Source of the DNA: Maribellus sp. CM-23
Lineage (GTDB): Bacteria > Bacteroidota > Bacteroidia > Bacteroidales > Prolixibacteraceae
Length of the DNA stretch: 64,000 nucleotides
Direction: 5' to 3'
NCBI RefSeq assembly: GCF_021354595.1
Contig: NZ_JADWYJ010000002.1
Coordinates: forward strand, 744,001-808,000
Shown here: positions 7,505-17,299 of the stretch, piece after piece
How positions within the stretch are numbered: the first letter of the stretch is position 1
How the letters are laid out: every line of letters starts with the position of its first letter
Position numbers and translations under genes: made by a program
Notes under the pieces: generated by a model
Told to the model about the DNA's origin: nothing
Databases searched by the model: none
The model's input: only the letters and a program-made list of their open reading frames with translations

Positions 7505-9298
7505 ATGCCACAATTACAGCCAGTAGATGGCCCAATGACTTTTGAAATCCTGGTGAACGGGAGTCCCCTGAAAGATACAATCGAGATCGGGGAATTTTCG
7601 ATTATGCAGGAAGTAAACCGTATCAGTTTTGCATCAGTGGAATTGATTGACGGTGCAGCCATTGGCGTTTCAGAAGATGGCTTCAGCAACAGTGAAGGAG
7701 ATGATTTTATTCCGGGGAATGAAATAGAAATTAAGGTCGGTTACAGCAGCGACAACACAACTGTATTTAAGGGCATCATTATTTCTCAAAGCTTGTCGGT
7801 TAAAAACAGTTGCTCGCAACTACGAATTGATTGCAAGGACAAAGCGGTTAAAATGACCCGGGTTAGATCGAATGCCATTTTCACCCAAAAGAAAGATTCG
7901 GATGCAATCACCAGTATTATTGGCAACTATGGCTTAAGCAGCACGGTGGATGCCACCGATCTTGAACATCCGCTGTTAATTCAGTACAATGCCACCGACT
8001 GGGATTTTGTGGTTACCCGCGCCGAAGCCAATAACCTGATGGTGCTGGCCAACCAAAACGAGGTGAAGGTGAAGAAAGTTGATTTTAGCGTGTCGCCGGT
8101 GGTCACACTAAATGCCTCGGAGGTAATTATTGATATCGATCTGAAACTCGACAGCGAATATATTGCCGGCAATTACGACATTGACACATGGGACAATTCT
8201 CAACAACAAACAGTCAGCTCGAGTAGTGCTGTTTCTGCCGGTACCTCACAAGGAAACCTCACGACCCAAAAACTATCCGAAGCTTGTCACACCAAAAACA
8301 ACGCCCACTTTTCATCGGCTTTTATTACGAAAACAGAAAGCGATGCATGGGGCCTGGCCATGGGAAGTAAAGCGGCCCTGAGTAAAATCAGGGGAAACAT
8401 CAACATACAGGGAAGCAGCCAGATCATTCCCGGAGATATTATTGAGCTCAGTGAATTCAGCAGCCGGTTTAACGGGAATGCTTTTGTTTCGGGAGTTACA
8501 CACACCATTTCGGAAGGTAGCTGGACAACCAAACTTCAGATCGGGTTATCCCCCGAATGGCATGCTTCGCTTCCCGACGTGCAGGAATTACCTGCATCGG
8601 GACTTTTACCTGCGGTAAACGGGACACAAATTGGCACCGTAAAACAGATTCACGAAGATACCGAAGGAAACTACCGCGTATTGGTCAACCTCCCTGTTTT
8701 TTCGGGTACTGATATGGATAACGGCCTATGGGCACGGCTTGCTTTCCCGTATGCAAGCAACCAGGCCGGGTTCTTTTTTTTCCCTGAAATAGGCGACGAG
8801 GTATTGGTTAACTTTATCAACAACGATCCGCGCTTCCCGGTAATATCAGGGTCAGTTTACAGCCAAAAGAATACGCCCGTTTATGACCCCGATCAGGAAA
8901 ATCAGTTCAAGTCGATCTATTCAAAAAAGAAGATATTGATTGAGTTTGACGATGTAGACACCATACTTACGTTACAGACTCCTGCCGGCAATACCATTCA
9001 GATGAGTGAAAAAGACAAGTTGATCAGTTTGGTCGACCAAAACGGGAATTCACTAAAAATGAATGACTCGGGGATCACAATAAACAGCTCCAAAGACATC
9101 AGTATTACCGCCGGCGGAAATTTAAATCTCTCCGGCTCCTCAGGAGTTTCCATCAAATCGGACGCTGATGTAAAAGCGGATGGTATGAATGTTCAACTGA
9201 CAGCCCAGGTAGGTTTTACAGGAAAAGGAAGTGGAACAGCCGAGGTTTCGGCTTCAGGACAAACCACCATAAAAGGTGCAATGGTAATGATCAACTAA
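7505..9298 (+). CDS. VgrG-like spike protein (Afp8/Pvc8-like)
   Basis: This protein of 597 residues is the central spike, a fusion of gp27-like and gp5-like folds that forms a trimer at the tip of the tube. The order is a gp27-like hub (about 1-355), an OB-fold (about 365-460) with the conserved FFPEIGDEVLVNFINNDPRFP segment split around the usual GD and DPR elements, and a C-terminal beta-helix needle (about 480-597) built from short repeated strands such as INSSKDISITAGG. A PAAR tip gene follows 12 bases downstream, as expected for a spike-tip pair. No extra toxin domain is fused to the C-terminus, so any effector must be carried elsewhere in the particle. Confidence 0.93.
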   Translation: MPQLQPVDGPMTFEILVNGSPLKDTIEIGEFSIMQEVNRISFASVELIDGAAIGVSEDGFSNSEGDDFIPGNEIEIKVGYSSDNTTVFKGIIISQSLSVKNSCSQLRIDCKDKAVKMTRVRSNAIFTQKKDSDAITSIIGNYGLSSTVDATDLEHPLLIQYNATDWDFVVTRAEANNLMVLANQNEVKVKKVDFSVSPVVTLNASEVIIDIDLKLDSEYIAGNYDIDTWDNSQQQTVSSSSAVSAGTSQGNLTTQKLSEACHTKNNAHFSSAFITKTESDAWGLAMGSKAALSKIRGNINIQGSSQIIPGDIIELSEFSSRFNGNAFVSGVTHTISEGSWTTKLQIGLSPEWHASLPDVQELPASGLLPAVNGTQIGTVKQIHEDTEGNYRVLVNLPVFSGTDMDNGLWARLAFPYASNQAGFFFFPEIGDEVLVNFINNDPRFPVISGSVYSQKNTPVYDPDQENQFKSIYSKKKILIEFDDVDTILTLQTPAGNTIQMSEKDKLISLVDQNGNSLKMNDSGITINSSKDISITAGGNLNLSGSSGVSIKSDADVKADGMNVQLTAQVGFTGKGSGTAEVSASGQTTIKGAMVMIN

Positions 9299-9310
9299 AA
9301 AATTAGAATT

Positions 9311-9610
9311 ATGGGAATGGCAGCCAGATTAACAGATATGCACACCTGTCCGATGCAAACACCGGGTGTGCCGCCGATACCTCATGTTGGCGGACCGGTA
9401 ATAGGCCCGGGAATGCCCACCGTACTAATTGGCGGAATGCCGGCCGCAGTTATGGGAGACAGCTGCGTTTGCGTAGGACCGCCCGATTCCATCGTTAAGG
9501 GATCGGGAACTGTGATGATCGGCGGAAAACCGGCAGCAAGAATGGGCGACACTACCGCTCACGGAGGAAGCATTGTTTTGGGATGTCCAACGGTGATGAT
9601 AGGAGGATAA
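9311..9610 (+). CDS. PAAR tip protein (Afp10/Pvc10-like)
   Basis: This protein of 99 residues is the PAAR-repeat cone that sharpens the spike tip. It shows the family pattern of repeated PTVLIGGMPAAVMGD-type and VMIGGKPAARMGD-type segments. His and Cys residues that normally bind one metal ion are present (HTC at about 11-13, CVC at about 52-54, AHGG and a later Cys). It is a bare tip: no C-terminal extension is fused. The baseplate gp25 gene starts 3 bases after its stop, so the genes should be co-translated. Confidence 0.95.
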   Translation: MGMAARLTDMHTCPMQTPGVPPIPHVGGPVIGPGMPTVLIGGMPAAVMGDSCVCVGPPDSIVKGSGTVMIGGKPAARMGDTTAHGGSIVLGCPTVMIGG

Positions 9611-9613
9611 AAC

Positions 9614-10024
9614 ATGGCAAAACACAATTCATTTTTAGGCAGAGGATGGGCTTTTCCCCCTTCGTTCAACTACGAAATGGGGACCACCGTTACTGCTGAA
9701 GACGAAGACGACATCCGGCAAAGTATTCATATAATACTGGGCACAATTCCGGGAGAAAGAATCATGTTCCCGGCTTTTGGCTGCCCGGTGCGGAAATTTG
9801 TGTTCGAAAGCAACGACCCCACGCGAAAAACCATGTTACGTGATGCGGTTTACGACGCCCTGCTCTTCAACGAACCTCGCATTAAAATTGAAAACATTGA
9901 AATAAAAGACGACACTTTTGAAAACGGGATCCTCAACATACACATTCTCTATACAGTGATCATCACCAACACGCGCAGCAATATTGTCTATCCCTTTTAT
10001 TTCAAGGAAGGAACCATGCTCTAA
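9614..10024 (+). CDS. gp25-like baseplate wedge protein (Afp9/Pvc9-like)
   Basis: This protein of 136 residues matches the GPW/gp25 family of baseplate wedge proteins, which nucleate the sheath. Visible hallmarks are GWAFPPSF near the N-terminus, a helix around DEDDIRQSIHIILGT, the GERIMFPAFGC turn, and the acidic strand region LFNEPRIKIENIEIK in the second half. Sheath-like strands complete the fold. The spacing in the operon (3 bases before, 18 after) supports co-expression with the spike and the large J-type baseplate gene. Confidence 0.93.
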   Translation: MAKHNSFLGRGWAFPPSFNYEMGTTVTAEDEDDIRQSIHIILGTIPGERIMFPAFGCPVRKFVFESNDPTRKTMLRDAVYDALLFNEPRIKIENIEIKDDTFENGILNIHILYTVIITNTRSNIVYPFYFKEGTML

Positions 10025-10042
10025 AAAACGAATGGCAGTACT

Positions 10043-13000
10043 ATGAACAAAGGCTCATCACAAGATAAAAGAATTCAGCAGGCGCTAAGCAACTCCTACC
10101 TCTCAATCGACGGGAGATCAGTTCTTGAAAAACTGATTCAAACCCTGGAGTTTGCCGGACACCTTCCGTTTGTTGATACCGACAATAAAATTGTGGGCAA
10201 CTGGAAGACCTTTTTGATGCGGGATCCTCTTTTTGTGATTGCCTCCATTGTAAAAATTGATCTTGGTGAGTTTAAAAACCTGGCAAAAGAAAACGAATTC
10301 GTCCACGACCAAGGCGACCAAAACAAAAGGCTTACCGAAGCCAGCCGTAAAATGCGCGACCTGGTTATTCGCTGGCTGCGAAGCCTGAAAAATTCGAGAT
10401 ACAGCGGGGCCTTGCTTTCCGAGCTGGAAAACATTTACTCATCTGTTATTCATTTTGAAGAGGAATCGTCGGCTAAACATTCCGAAACAATCAGCGAACA
10501 CTTCGAAAATCTTTACGGGCATCTTCTTTTCCTGCAGGAAAAAGCAGAAGATTATTTCAAAGCAGAGCTGGAACACGCCGAACATCAGCCTCACATTGCA
10601 CTCTTACTGACCTTTTTCAGGTTAACCGAATTTGCCCAGACCGATATGAATGCCTTGATCCAGGAGCATCTTGACTTTTATTACAAAAAGATTTTACAAC
10701 AGTCGCCACGAAATCAAACGAACAGCAAGGCAATTCTGGGGCTAAAACTTCAGCAGGGCATCGAATTCAAAGATATTCCGGAAAACGAGGTGTTTAACCT
10801 TACTTTTCCGAACCGCCCCACGTACCCGTTCAAGACCGTTTCAGCAAGCCGGTTCACCCAAACAGAGATAACCGAAATTAAAACACTGTTTAAAAGCGAC
10901 TACCATCCTTTTGGACAATCGGACGACAAAAACAACTTCTCCATCAACCTGTTGTACCAGAACGATATTCGATCGAGCGGAAAGAACACCGCCGAAAAAG
11001 ACAATGTTCTGCCAGCCACTTTTGGCGAAGAAAAAACAATGTTGAACGAAGCTGTTGTTCCCAGTAAAATCGGTATCCTGTTTTCCTCTCCCGCCCTGAT
11101 TCTTGAGAAAGGAAACCAGACAATCGATCTAAGCCTGAAGTTTACCTCCGAATCGTGGCAGGAGTCAAGATCACTCTTCGACGGATTAGTTTACGATGAG
11201 ATTATTGAGACGCAAGACAAAGCAGAATCGGTTAAATTCAGAGACAAAATTGTCTCCCAGTTCTTTGCCGAAGCTTTTCAACTTCTTATTACTTCGCACG
11301 AAGGGTGGGTCGAACCCGAGCATGTAAAAGTACAAATCAACCGAGAGAAACATTCACTGATCATCACCATTCCATTTACGGATCAGGAGCAAACTCTGGT
11401 CCCCTTTACTCCTGAAATTCATGACGGCGACTATGACACACTTTGGCCTTGCATCAAGGTAATGCTCAACAACAATGCACGCTATCACCCCTACCGGATT
11501 TTGAGCCAGATGGTAATGGAAGAAGTTATGCTGGAAACCGAAGTGGCAGAAGTAAGCGACCTTATGTTGTCCACGTCTTTGGGGAATCTTGATAACTCCA
11601 TTCCTTTTGCCCCCTTTGGAACAGCTCCGGTTTTGGGGAGCTATCTGAAAATACAAAATCCCCTGGTTTTGCAACAAAACCTATGCGAGTTGGACATAAA
11701 AATCAATTGGCTGGGGCTTCCACGCATGAAAGGAGGTTTCTCTTCTTATTACCGTGGTTACCCGCTGGATGTTTCCAACGATGGATTCCGCTTCAAAATA
11801 AAACAAAGCAGCCAAAGCAACGATCGCTCAGGCATAAAGATGCAGGAAGAAAAGCTATTCAACACGAAGGATAACTATCTCGAGCCGTCCACCGAAATAA
11901 ACGTTGGCCTTGGTAATCTGAACTTCGACCAGCAAATCAATCCTTTGGGAAATAAAAAGTTGCCATCGTTATTGCTGGAACTTTCGGGCCCCGACTTTGC
12001 TTTCGGGCACCAGCAATTCCCCGAAATATATGCCAATGCAGCCCTTAACCGAAGCCGCTTCAAACGAAATACCGACCCGCTGCCCAGCCAGCCTTTCACA
12101 CCCATGATTGAAAAACTGACGCTCCGGTACAAAAACGTGGCGAGGGAAATCATGCACCGCAAGCTGGACAATAAATCAGCCGACATTAAAGTGGTTCATA
12201 TCCATCCCTTTGGGAAAGTCCAGGTTTTTCCGGGGCCGGTAAAATCACAATCCTATTTTTTACCGCAAATAACCAGCAAGGGAAGCTTATTGCTTGGTTT
12301 GGAAAAGGTCACTCCCAACGAAATACTCAACCTGGGATTCGACCTTCAACCGGCCGTTTACAGCCACACGGTAATAAAACCGCCAACCGTAGAATGGCAC
12401 TACCTGAGCAATAACGAGTGGATATCCATGCACAATGACATTCTGGAAGACAGCACACAAGGCCTGCTAAAGTCAGGAATCATCCGGCTAAAGTTACCGG
12501 GGATCATTCAAACCGACAACCCGAGGATGCTCAAAGGAAAATTCTGGCTGAAAGCATCGTATAAAAAATCGCCCGATAACAACTCCAGAATACGACATGT
12601 ATTCTCTCAGGCACTTCAGGTTGTATCATCTGAAAACCCGGAGCATGACAATACAGCAGACGTAAAGCAACAAAAGCATCAGAAAGCCAGTTTTAGCTCC
12701 AAACCCGGAATAGCCGAAATCAAAGGTCCCTTTGCATTGGAAACCACCAATAAACAAGACAGCGAAGGCTTGTTTTATGGAAGAACAGGAGAAATGTTAC
12801 GGCATAAAAACAGGGCCGTAAGCAACTGGGACATCGAGCGGCTGGTACTTGACCGGTTTCCGCAGGTTGAAAAAGTAAGGGCTTACGGGCGCAACACCCA
12901 TCCCAGGGAACTGGTAAAAGGCAGTAACCTCCAAATTGTACTAATTCCCAAAACCGATTCGGGAACCACCGGCAGTCTGCAAAGCCATAAAATTGATTAC

Positions 13001-13528
13001 AGCACGCTCGTTAATGTGAAACAGTACATCTCGCAATTTTTGTCGCCCTGGGTTAAAGTGGAAGTTTCCAACCCAATTTACGAACTCCTGAAAATAAGAT
13101 GCACAGTCAAATTCAAGGACCCATTCAAAGCCGGATACCTGAAAACGACGCTTAACAGTGAGTTGGTCAATTACTTGTCTCCAGGTGTCAAAAACGAGCT
13201 AGTCGACAAGGGATTCGACGAATCTTTCTCAAAAACAGAATTGATAAACTTTATCGAAAGCCGCCCATACGTGGAGTTTGTTACCGGCTTTTCGGTTTTA
13301 CAGCTGGTAGAAGTGCAGGGCCGTTATAAAATTATCGACACAGCCATAATTGAAAGAATAAACGACCTGCGGACTATTTCGCCCTATGCCATATTAACCT
13401 CGGCACCCGAGCATCAAATTACAGTGATCGGCGACGAAGATGCGCACAAACCTCTAAAATCAGGGATTGGCGACCTGGCAGTTGAGGCAGATTTCGTAAT
13501 AAGCGACGGCAAAGGAAATTATACATAA
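10043..13528 (+). CDS. Large baseplate wedge protein, J-like (Afp11/Pvc11-like)
   Basis: This protein of 1161 residues is the first of two large baseplate wedge (J/gp6-like) proteins. The C-terminal third contains the baseplate-J type region, seen in the segment around VKQYISQFLSPWVKVEVSNPIYE (about residues 990-1015) followed by the strand-rich FVTGFSVLQL stretch. The N-terminal 900 residues are a long, partly helical and strand-rich Bacteroidota-specific extension. In Afp11/Pvc11 the homologue forms the baseplate ring around the hub and triggers sheath contraction. It is followed after 6 bases by the fibre-like gene. The family is assigned by domain pattern, size and position; the fine roles of the extension are unknown. 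Confidence 0.88.
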   Translation: MNKGSSQDKRIQQALSNSYLSIDGRSVLEKLIQTLEFAGHLPFVDTDNKIVGNWKTFLMRDPLFVIASIVKIDLGEFKNLAKENEFVHDQGDQNKRLTEASRKMRDLVIRWLRSLKNSRYSGALLSELENIYSSVIHFEEESSAKHSETISEHFENLYGHLLFLQEKAEDYFKAELEHAEHQPHIALLLTFFRLTEFAQTDMNALIQEHLDFYYKKILQQSPRNQTNSKAILGLKLQQGIEFKDIPENEVFNLTFPNRPTYPFKTVSASRFTQTEITEIKTLFKSDYHPFGQSDDKNNFSINLLYQNDIRSSGKNTAEKDNVLPATFGEEKTMLNEAVVPSKIGILFSSPALILEKGNQTIDLSLKFTSESWQESRSLFDGLVYDEIIETQDKAESVKFRDKIVSQFFAEAFQLLITSHEGWVEPEHVKVQINREKHSLIITIPFTDQEQTLVPFTPEIHDGDYDTLWPCIKVMLNNNARYHPYRILSQMVMEEVMLETEVAEVSDLMLSTSLGNLDNSIPFAPFGTAPVLGSYLKIQNPLVLQQNLCELDIKINWLGLPRMKGGFSSYYRGYPLDVSNDGFRFKIKQSSQSNDRSGIKMQEEKLFNTKDNYLEPSTEINVGLGNLNFDQQINPLGNKKLPSLLLELSGPDFAFGHQQFPEIYANAALNRSRFKRNTDPLPSQPFTPMIEKLTLRYKNVAREIMHRKLDNKSADIKVVHIHPFGKVQVFPGPVKSQSYFLPQITSKGSLLLGLEKVTPNEILNLGFDLQPAVYSHTVIKPPTVEWHYLSNNEWISMHNDILEDSTQGLLKSGIIRLKLPGIIQTDNPRMLKGKFWLKASYKKSPDNNSRIRHVFSQALQVVSSENPEHDNTADVKQQKHQKASFSSKPGIAEIKGPFALETTNKQDSEGLFYGRTGEMLRHKNRAVSNWDIERLVLDRFPQVEKVRAYGRNTHPRELVKGSNLQIVLIPKTDSGTTGSLQSHKIDYSTLVNVKQYISQFLSPWVKVEVSNPIYELLKIRCTVKFKDPFKAGYLKTTLNSELVNYLSPGVKNELVDKGFDESFSKTELINFIESRPYVEFVTGFSVLQLVEVQGRYKIIDTAIIERINDLRTISPYAILTSAPEHQITVIGDEDAHKPLKSGIGDLAVEADFVISDGKGNYT

Positions 13529-13534
13529 CGCTTC

Positions 13535-14422
13535 ATGAAGAATCAAAAAAACATAACGGATAGAAAACAACTCAAAAGCTTTTTTACCAAAGGCAGTCTT
13601 CCCGATCAGGGAGCCTTTGAAAAGTTAATCGATTCGACCTTTAACAAGGCCGACGACAAGCTGGATATCAATGAGAAAGGGTTGATGATCTATCCTTCCG
13701 ACAACGGAGAAAATCGCTTACTCAGCTTTTTCCAGGACAAAGATGACCCGGAAGCTACCTGGGGACTTTTTCTTACCCAAAAGGACAGCGGCGGCATTTA
13801 CATTCACAAAATTTCCGCCTTCAGGGAAGAAAACAAAGACTCTGAAGTTCCCCGGGAACCCGCGTTCTACATCCAGAAAGACTCGCACAACATCGGACTT
13901 GGCACTACAACTCCGGTTGAGAGACTTGATGTTAACGGCATTATTTCGTCGGAAGGCAGAGTCGGAAATTACCTGCAAGGCGAGCTAAATGCCGACGGAC
14001 TTTGGCACAATGTATTTGGAGACAAATTATTAAACGGCGCCAACGCGTTTGAGATCATGGCCTATGTGCAGGGCGAAAAGGGCGAAGGAAAATATTCGCT
14101 GATGCATGCCATAGCGGTAAGTACCTACGGAAACTCGAAATCGAAAATTACCACAACTACCGCGCATTATGGGAAATGGTGGAACAAGGTCGCCATTCGC
14201 TGGGAATCGCGCCCGTCACAATTAAACGAGGAGCAGGAACAGAAAACAGGACTGGCCCGCCTCTGGCAAATAATTAGTTCCTGGTTCGAACCGCGCGATC
14301 CATTTCGCTACTCGCTGCAACTAAAAACAAGGAGTAACTACGGGAACGACAAAAAGATACATTTTAAGGTGAGCGTATTGTGGGACGATCGTTTTTCACC
14401 TAAACGAAAGGATGAACAATGA
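13535..14422 (+). CDS. Fibre-like protein in eCIS baseplate region
   Basis: This protein of 295 residues has a short N-terminal helical region with the phrase LPDQGAFEKLIDSTFNKADD, which resembles attachment segments of tail proteins. It also has an IGLGTTTPVERLDVNG motif (about residues 122-137), typical of Bacteroidota tail-fibre and adhesin-like proteins, where it marks the junction to a trimeric stalk. The remaining 150 residues are strand-rich and contain many aromatics. This suggests a short fibre or baseplate-surface protein. It sits between the two large wedge genes, where other eCIS loci do not normally place a fibre. Its stop overlaps the next start (ATGA). Fibre function is an inference; target specificity cannot be read from the sequence. 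Confidence 0.7.
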   Translation: MKNQKNITDRKQLKSFFTKGSLPDQGAFEKLIDSTFNKADDKLDINEKGLMIYPSDNGENRLLSFFQDKDDPEATWGLFLTQKDSGGIYIHKISAFREENKDSEVPREPAFYIQKDSHNIGLGTTTPVERLDVNGIISSEGRVGNYLQGELNADGLWHNVFGDKLLNGANAFEIMAYVQGEKGEGKYSLMHAIAVSTYGNSKSKITTTTAHYGKWWNKVAIRWESRPSQLNEEQEQKTGLARLWQIISSWFEPRDPFRYSLQLKTRSNYGNDKKIHFKVSVLWDDRFSPKRKDEQ

Positions 14423-17298
14423 AAACCGGCGACAGTTTTTCAAAAAACGATATTGAAAAAACAAGCCTTAATTTTTCGGGACTAAGGAATAAAGGCATTG
14501 AATACCTGCAAGAGTTGGGTGGCGATATCTGGACCGATTACAACCTTCACGACCCGGGACTAACCATCCTTGAACAACTTTGCTACGGCCTTACCGACAT
14601 TGGCTACCGGACTGCTTACCCGGTGGAAGACCTCCTGGTAAAAAACAAGGATCTCCCGATCGATGCCCGCGCCAATGCTTTTTTCTCCCCTTCCGATATC
14701 TTTAGCAGTCACCCGGTAACCAATACCGATTTAAGAAAACTGATCATCGACCGTTTCGATGAAGTACAGAATGTGTGGATCAGCCGGTTAAAAAACGAAG
14801 GTTTCCAGGAAGAAATCAGCGGCCTCATTCGGATAGAAGTTCTACCCAAACTGCGTTTTATCCGCAAATTATCAGCCGATCAGCATGCCCGGGAAGATTT
14901 TATCAACCGCTTGCAGAAGTTTTTGAACGTTAACCGAAACATGGGTGAATACTTTACCGAGGTATGCCTCCTCCGCCCCCGGCCAATTGAAATCAAATGC
15001 AACATCCATCTTCCGGAACAAAGCGACATTGAACAAACGCTTTCCCAGCTTTTTCTGTCGCTTTTTGAATACATATACGTTCCGGTAAGATTTCGCACTC
15101 CCGATGAGATGTTGAGCGAAAATCAAACCATCGAAGAAATGTTTGCCGGGCCGCGCCTGATAAAAGGATTTCTTCCGGATGAACCCGCCAAAGAAAGAAT
15201 CCGCATTCTGGATGTCGACGTTCTTCAAAGGCTATTTTCGAAAGCCGACGGAGTGGAAAAATGCGAGGTTAAAAGCATTATTTGCGAGGATACAGAGTCA
15301 CAAAAAATGACGATTGATCCCGATCATTTTTTTCATTTACTGAAAGATACCGGCCAGTACGATTCAAATGCCCGTTTTGATTATCTATACAGCCAGCTAA
15401 AGGTTTTGATCAACGGGAAAGAAATAAACCTTCTGCACAAAGATGTTATCAATAACCTGCTTTTTGAAAAATGGTCAAAGAAATACCGGGCCTATTCAAT
15501 GGGCGATCAAAAAGAAAAAATTTTTAACGGAAAGCTAGAAAAGACCTACCGTGACCCGGGAAACTACTACTCCATTCAACGGCATTTCCCATTGATCTAC
15601 AACATTGGCCCCGAAGGTCTGGCCGACAGCGAGCCGGAAGAGAAAAAAGCAAAAGCCTCACAGTTAAAGGCATTTTTAATGCTTTTCGAACACCATCTTG
15701 GCGGCCACTTATCGCAGTTAGCTGATCTCAACCATTTTTTTGACATCGATTTTAGTTCTCCCAACGAACCGGCCTTCAGAAACGAGTGGATCAACTCGGT
15801 GCCCAACTGGGCAACTTTATTTCCGAATCATCAACTCCCTGCCAGCCAAACAGAAACGCAAGAAGCGTATCTAAAAAAGAAAAACGCCGTGTACGATCAT
15901 ATGCTTGCCCGCTTTGGAGAAGAGTTAAGCGAAGTGCCCTGGAAAATTTCTGCGCGCCTGCATTTACTGAGAAACGAAAAAGAATACCTGCTAACCGTTA
16001 TTCGTCACAAATCACTTTTCCTGAGAAACGTGGACCGGCTGGGTTACAACCGCACGAAAGGTGAATTTATCGGTGCGCCTGAAGTGCCCAGGGAAAATGA
16101 AATTTCAGGTTTGGAAGAAATTATTTGCCTGAAATCGGGGATTCCCTTGCGCAACAAACCGATCGTTAAAAAGCTGTCGGAGCAACCTGCAACATTGCTC
16201 GCTCCCGGCGAACACTACCACAACATTGAACAACTCCATCATAAATACCGTCCTGTTCGCTTGACAGAACTAACGGAATTTTCGGAAAATGAAAACGTCA
16301 ATCTTTCACCGTCTTTTCTGGGAGGTATTGAAATTAAATCACTTTTCCGTGAAACCGTCAATCCACAGAACTACCGGATCTCCAGAAAAACCAGCGAGGA
16401 GCAAAACAACATCCAGGTAATTTTCAGAAAAGAGACAAAAAAATGGGTGCGTTTATACGAAGGTAAAAACGAGGAAGATGCTTTACGTTTTGTGGCGCAG
16501 TCGATACACTATTTTACCGAATTAAACCGTCGTGCTGAAGGTTTTTATTTGTTGGACCACATCCTCTTGCTGGACATGTTGGCCGATAGCCAGTTTGGGT
16601 TTTCATTCAAAAGTGAATACGCAGAGAACTTTTTCGGAACAGTGGCGGATGAATCCTGGAGCCAAACAGAATCGGAGCGGCTAAACAATTTGCAGGAGTT
16701 TTTCCTGTGCGGACCCGATGCGGATAATTACCGCTTTGAAAACAAGCAATGGCTGCTACAAAACAACGACGGCAACATAATTGCGACTTCTGCACCGCTT
16801 TCAGATATCGAAAACCCCGACGTTGACCGGCAGGTAGAAAAAGTTAAAAATTACATTCGGTTTTTCAGCTCCCCCGAAGAAAAAAACGGAGCTGAAAGAT
16901 ATGCCGAAATGGAAAAGATCCGTTTAATGGGATCCATCGTCGGAAGAAATTTTGGACAACGCCGGCTGGTTTTTCAACGCAAACTTTCCAACGGGCAAAT
17001 CATCAACGAAGACTTTTTCGATTTCCAGATAAGTTTTCTGTTTCCCGACTGGCCCGCCAGGTTCCAGGATGGCAGGTTCCGCGATTTCATAAGTGAACTG
17101 ATCCGCGAACGAATTCCCTCGCACATAAAAAACAACATTTTATGGATCGACCGTAACCAGATGCAAAATTTTGAATCGGTTTATCAAAAATGGGAAGATG
17201 CTAAAACCAAGCAAAAGGAGCAATCAGACCAACGCCACCTGTCAAAACTGGCCTTTGACGTTTACAACGAAATACAGACACTAAAAGCAGCCAAATAG
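14419..17298 (+). CDS. Second baseplate wedge protein (Afp12/Pvc12-like)
   Basis: This protein of 959 residues has the Afp12/Pvc12 N-terminal signature DIWTDYNLHDPGLTILEQL and further on LTDIGYRTAYPVEDLL (about residues 38-75). Together with the J-like protein it should form the outer wedges of the baseplate. The rest is a long mixed fold without signal peptide or membrane segment. Its start overlaps the stop of the fibre-like gene by four bases (ATGA), and the tape-measure gene begins one base after its stop, so translation is probably coupled through this part of the operon. Confidence 0.88.
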   Translation: MKTGDSFSKNDIEKTSLNFSGLRNKGIEYLQELGGDIWTDYNLHDPGLTILEQLCYGLTDIGYRTAYPVEDLLVKNKDLPIDARANAFFSPSDIFSSHPVTNTDLRKLIIDRFDEVQNVWISRLKNEGFQEEISGLIRIEVLPKLRFIRKLSADQHAREDFINRLQKFLNVNRNMGEYFTEVCLLRPRPIEIKCNIHLPEQSDIEQTLSQLFLSLFEYIYVPVRFRTPDEMLSENQTIEEMFAGPRLIKGFLPDEPAKERIRILDVDVLQRLFSKADGVEKCEVKSIICEDTESQKMTIDPDHFFHLLKDTGQYDSNARFDYLYSQLKVLINGKEINLLHKDVINNLLFEKWSKKYRAYSMGDQKEKIFNGKLEKTYRDPGNYYSIQRHFPLIYNIGPEGLADSEPEEKKAKASQLKAFLMLFEHHLGGHLSQLADLNHFFDIDFSSPNEPAFRNEWINSVPNWATLFPNHQLPASQTETQEAYLKKKNAVYDHMLARFGEELSEVPWKISARLHLLRNEKEYLLTVIRHKSLFLRNVDRLGYNRTKGEFIGAPEVPRENEISGLEEIICLKSGIPLRNKPIVKKLSEQPATLLAPGEHYHNIEQLHHKYRPVRLTELTEFSENENVNLSPSFLGGIEIKSLFRETVNPQNYRISRKTSEEQNNIQVIFRKETKKWVRLYEGKNEEDALRFVAQSIHYFTELNRRAEGFYLLDHILLLDMLADSQFGFSFKSEYAENFFGTVADESWSQTESERLNNLQEFFLCGPDADNYRFENKQWLLQNNDGNIIATSAPLSDIENPDVDRQVEKVKNYIRFFSSPEEKNGAERYAEMEKIRLMGSIVGRNFGQRRLVFQRKLSNGQIINEDFFDFQISFLFPDWPARFQDGRFRDFISELIRERIPSHIKNNILWIDRNQMQNFESVYQKWEDAKTKQKEQSDQRHLSKLAFDVYNEIQTLKAAK

Positions 17299-17299
17299 A

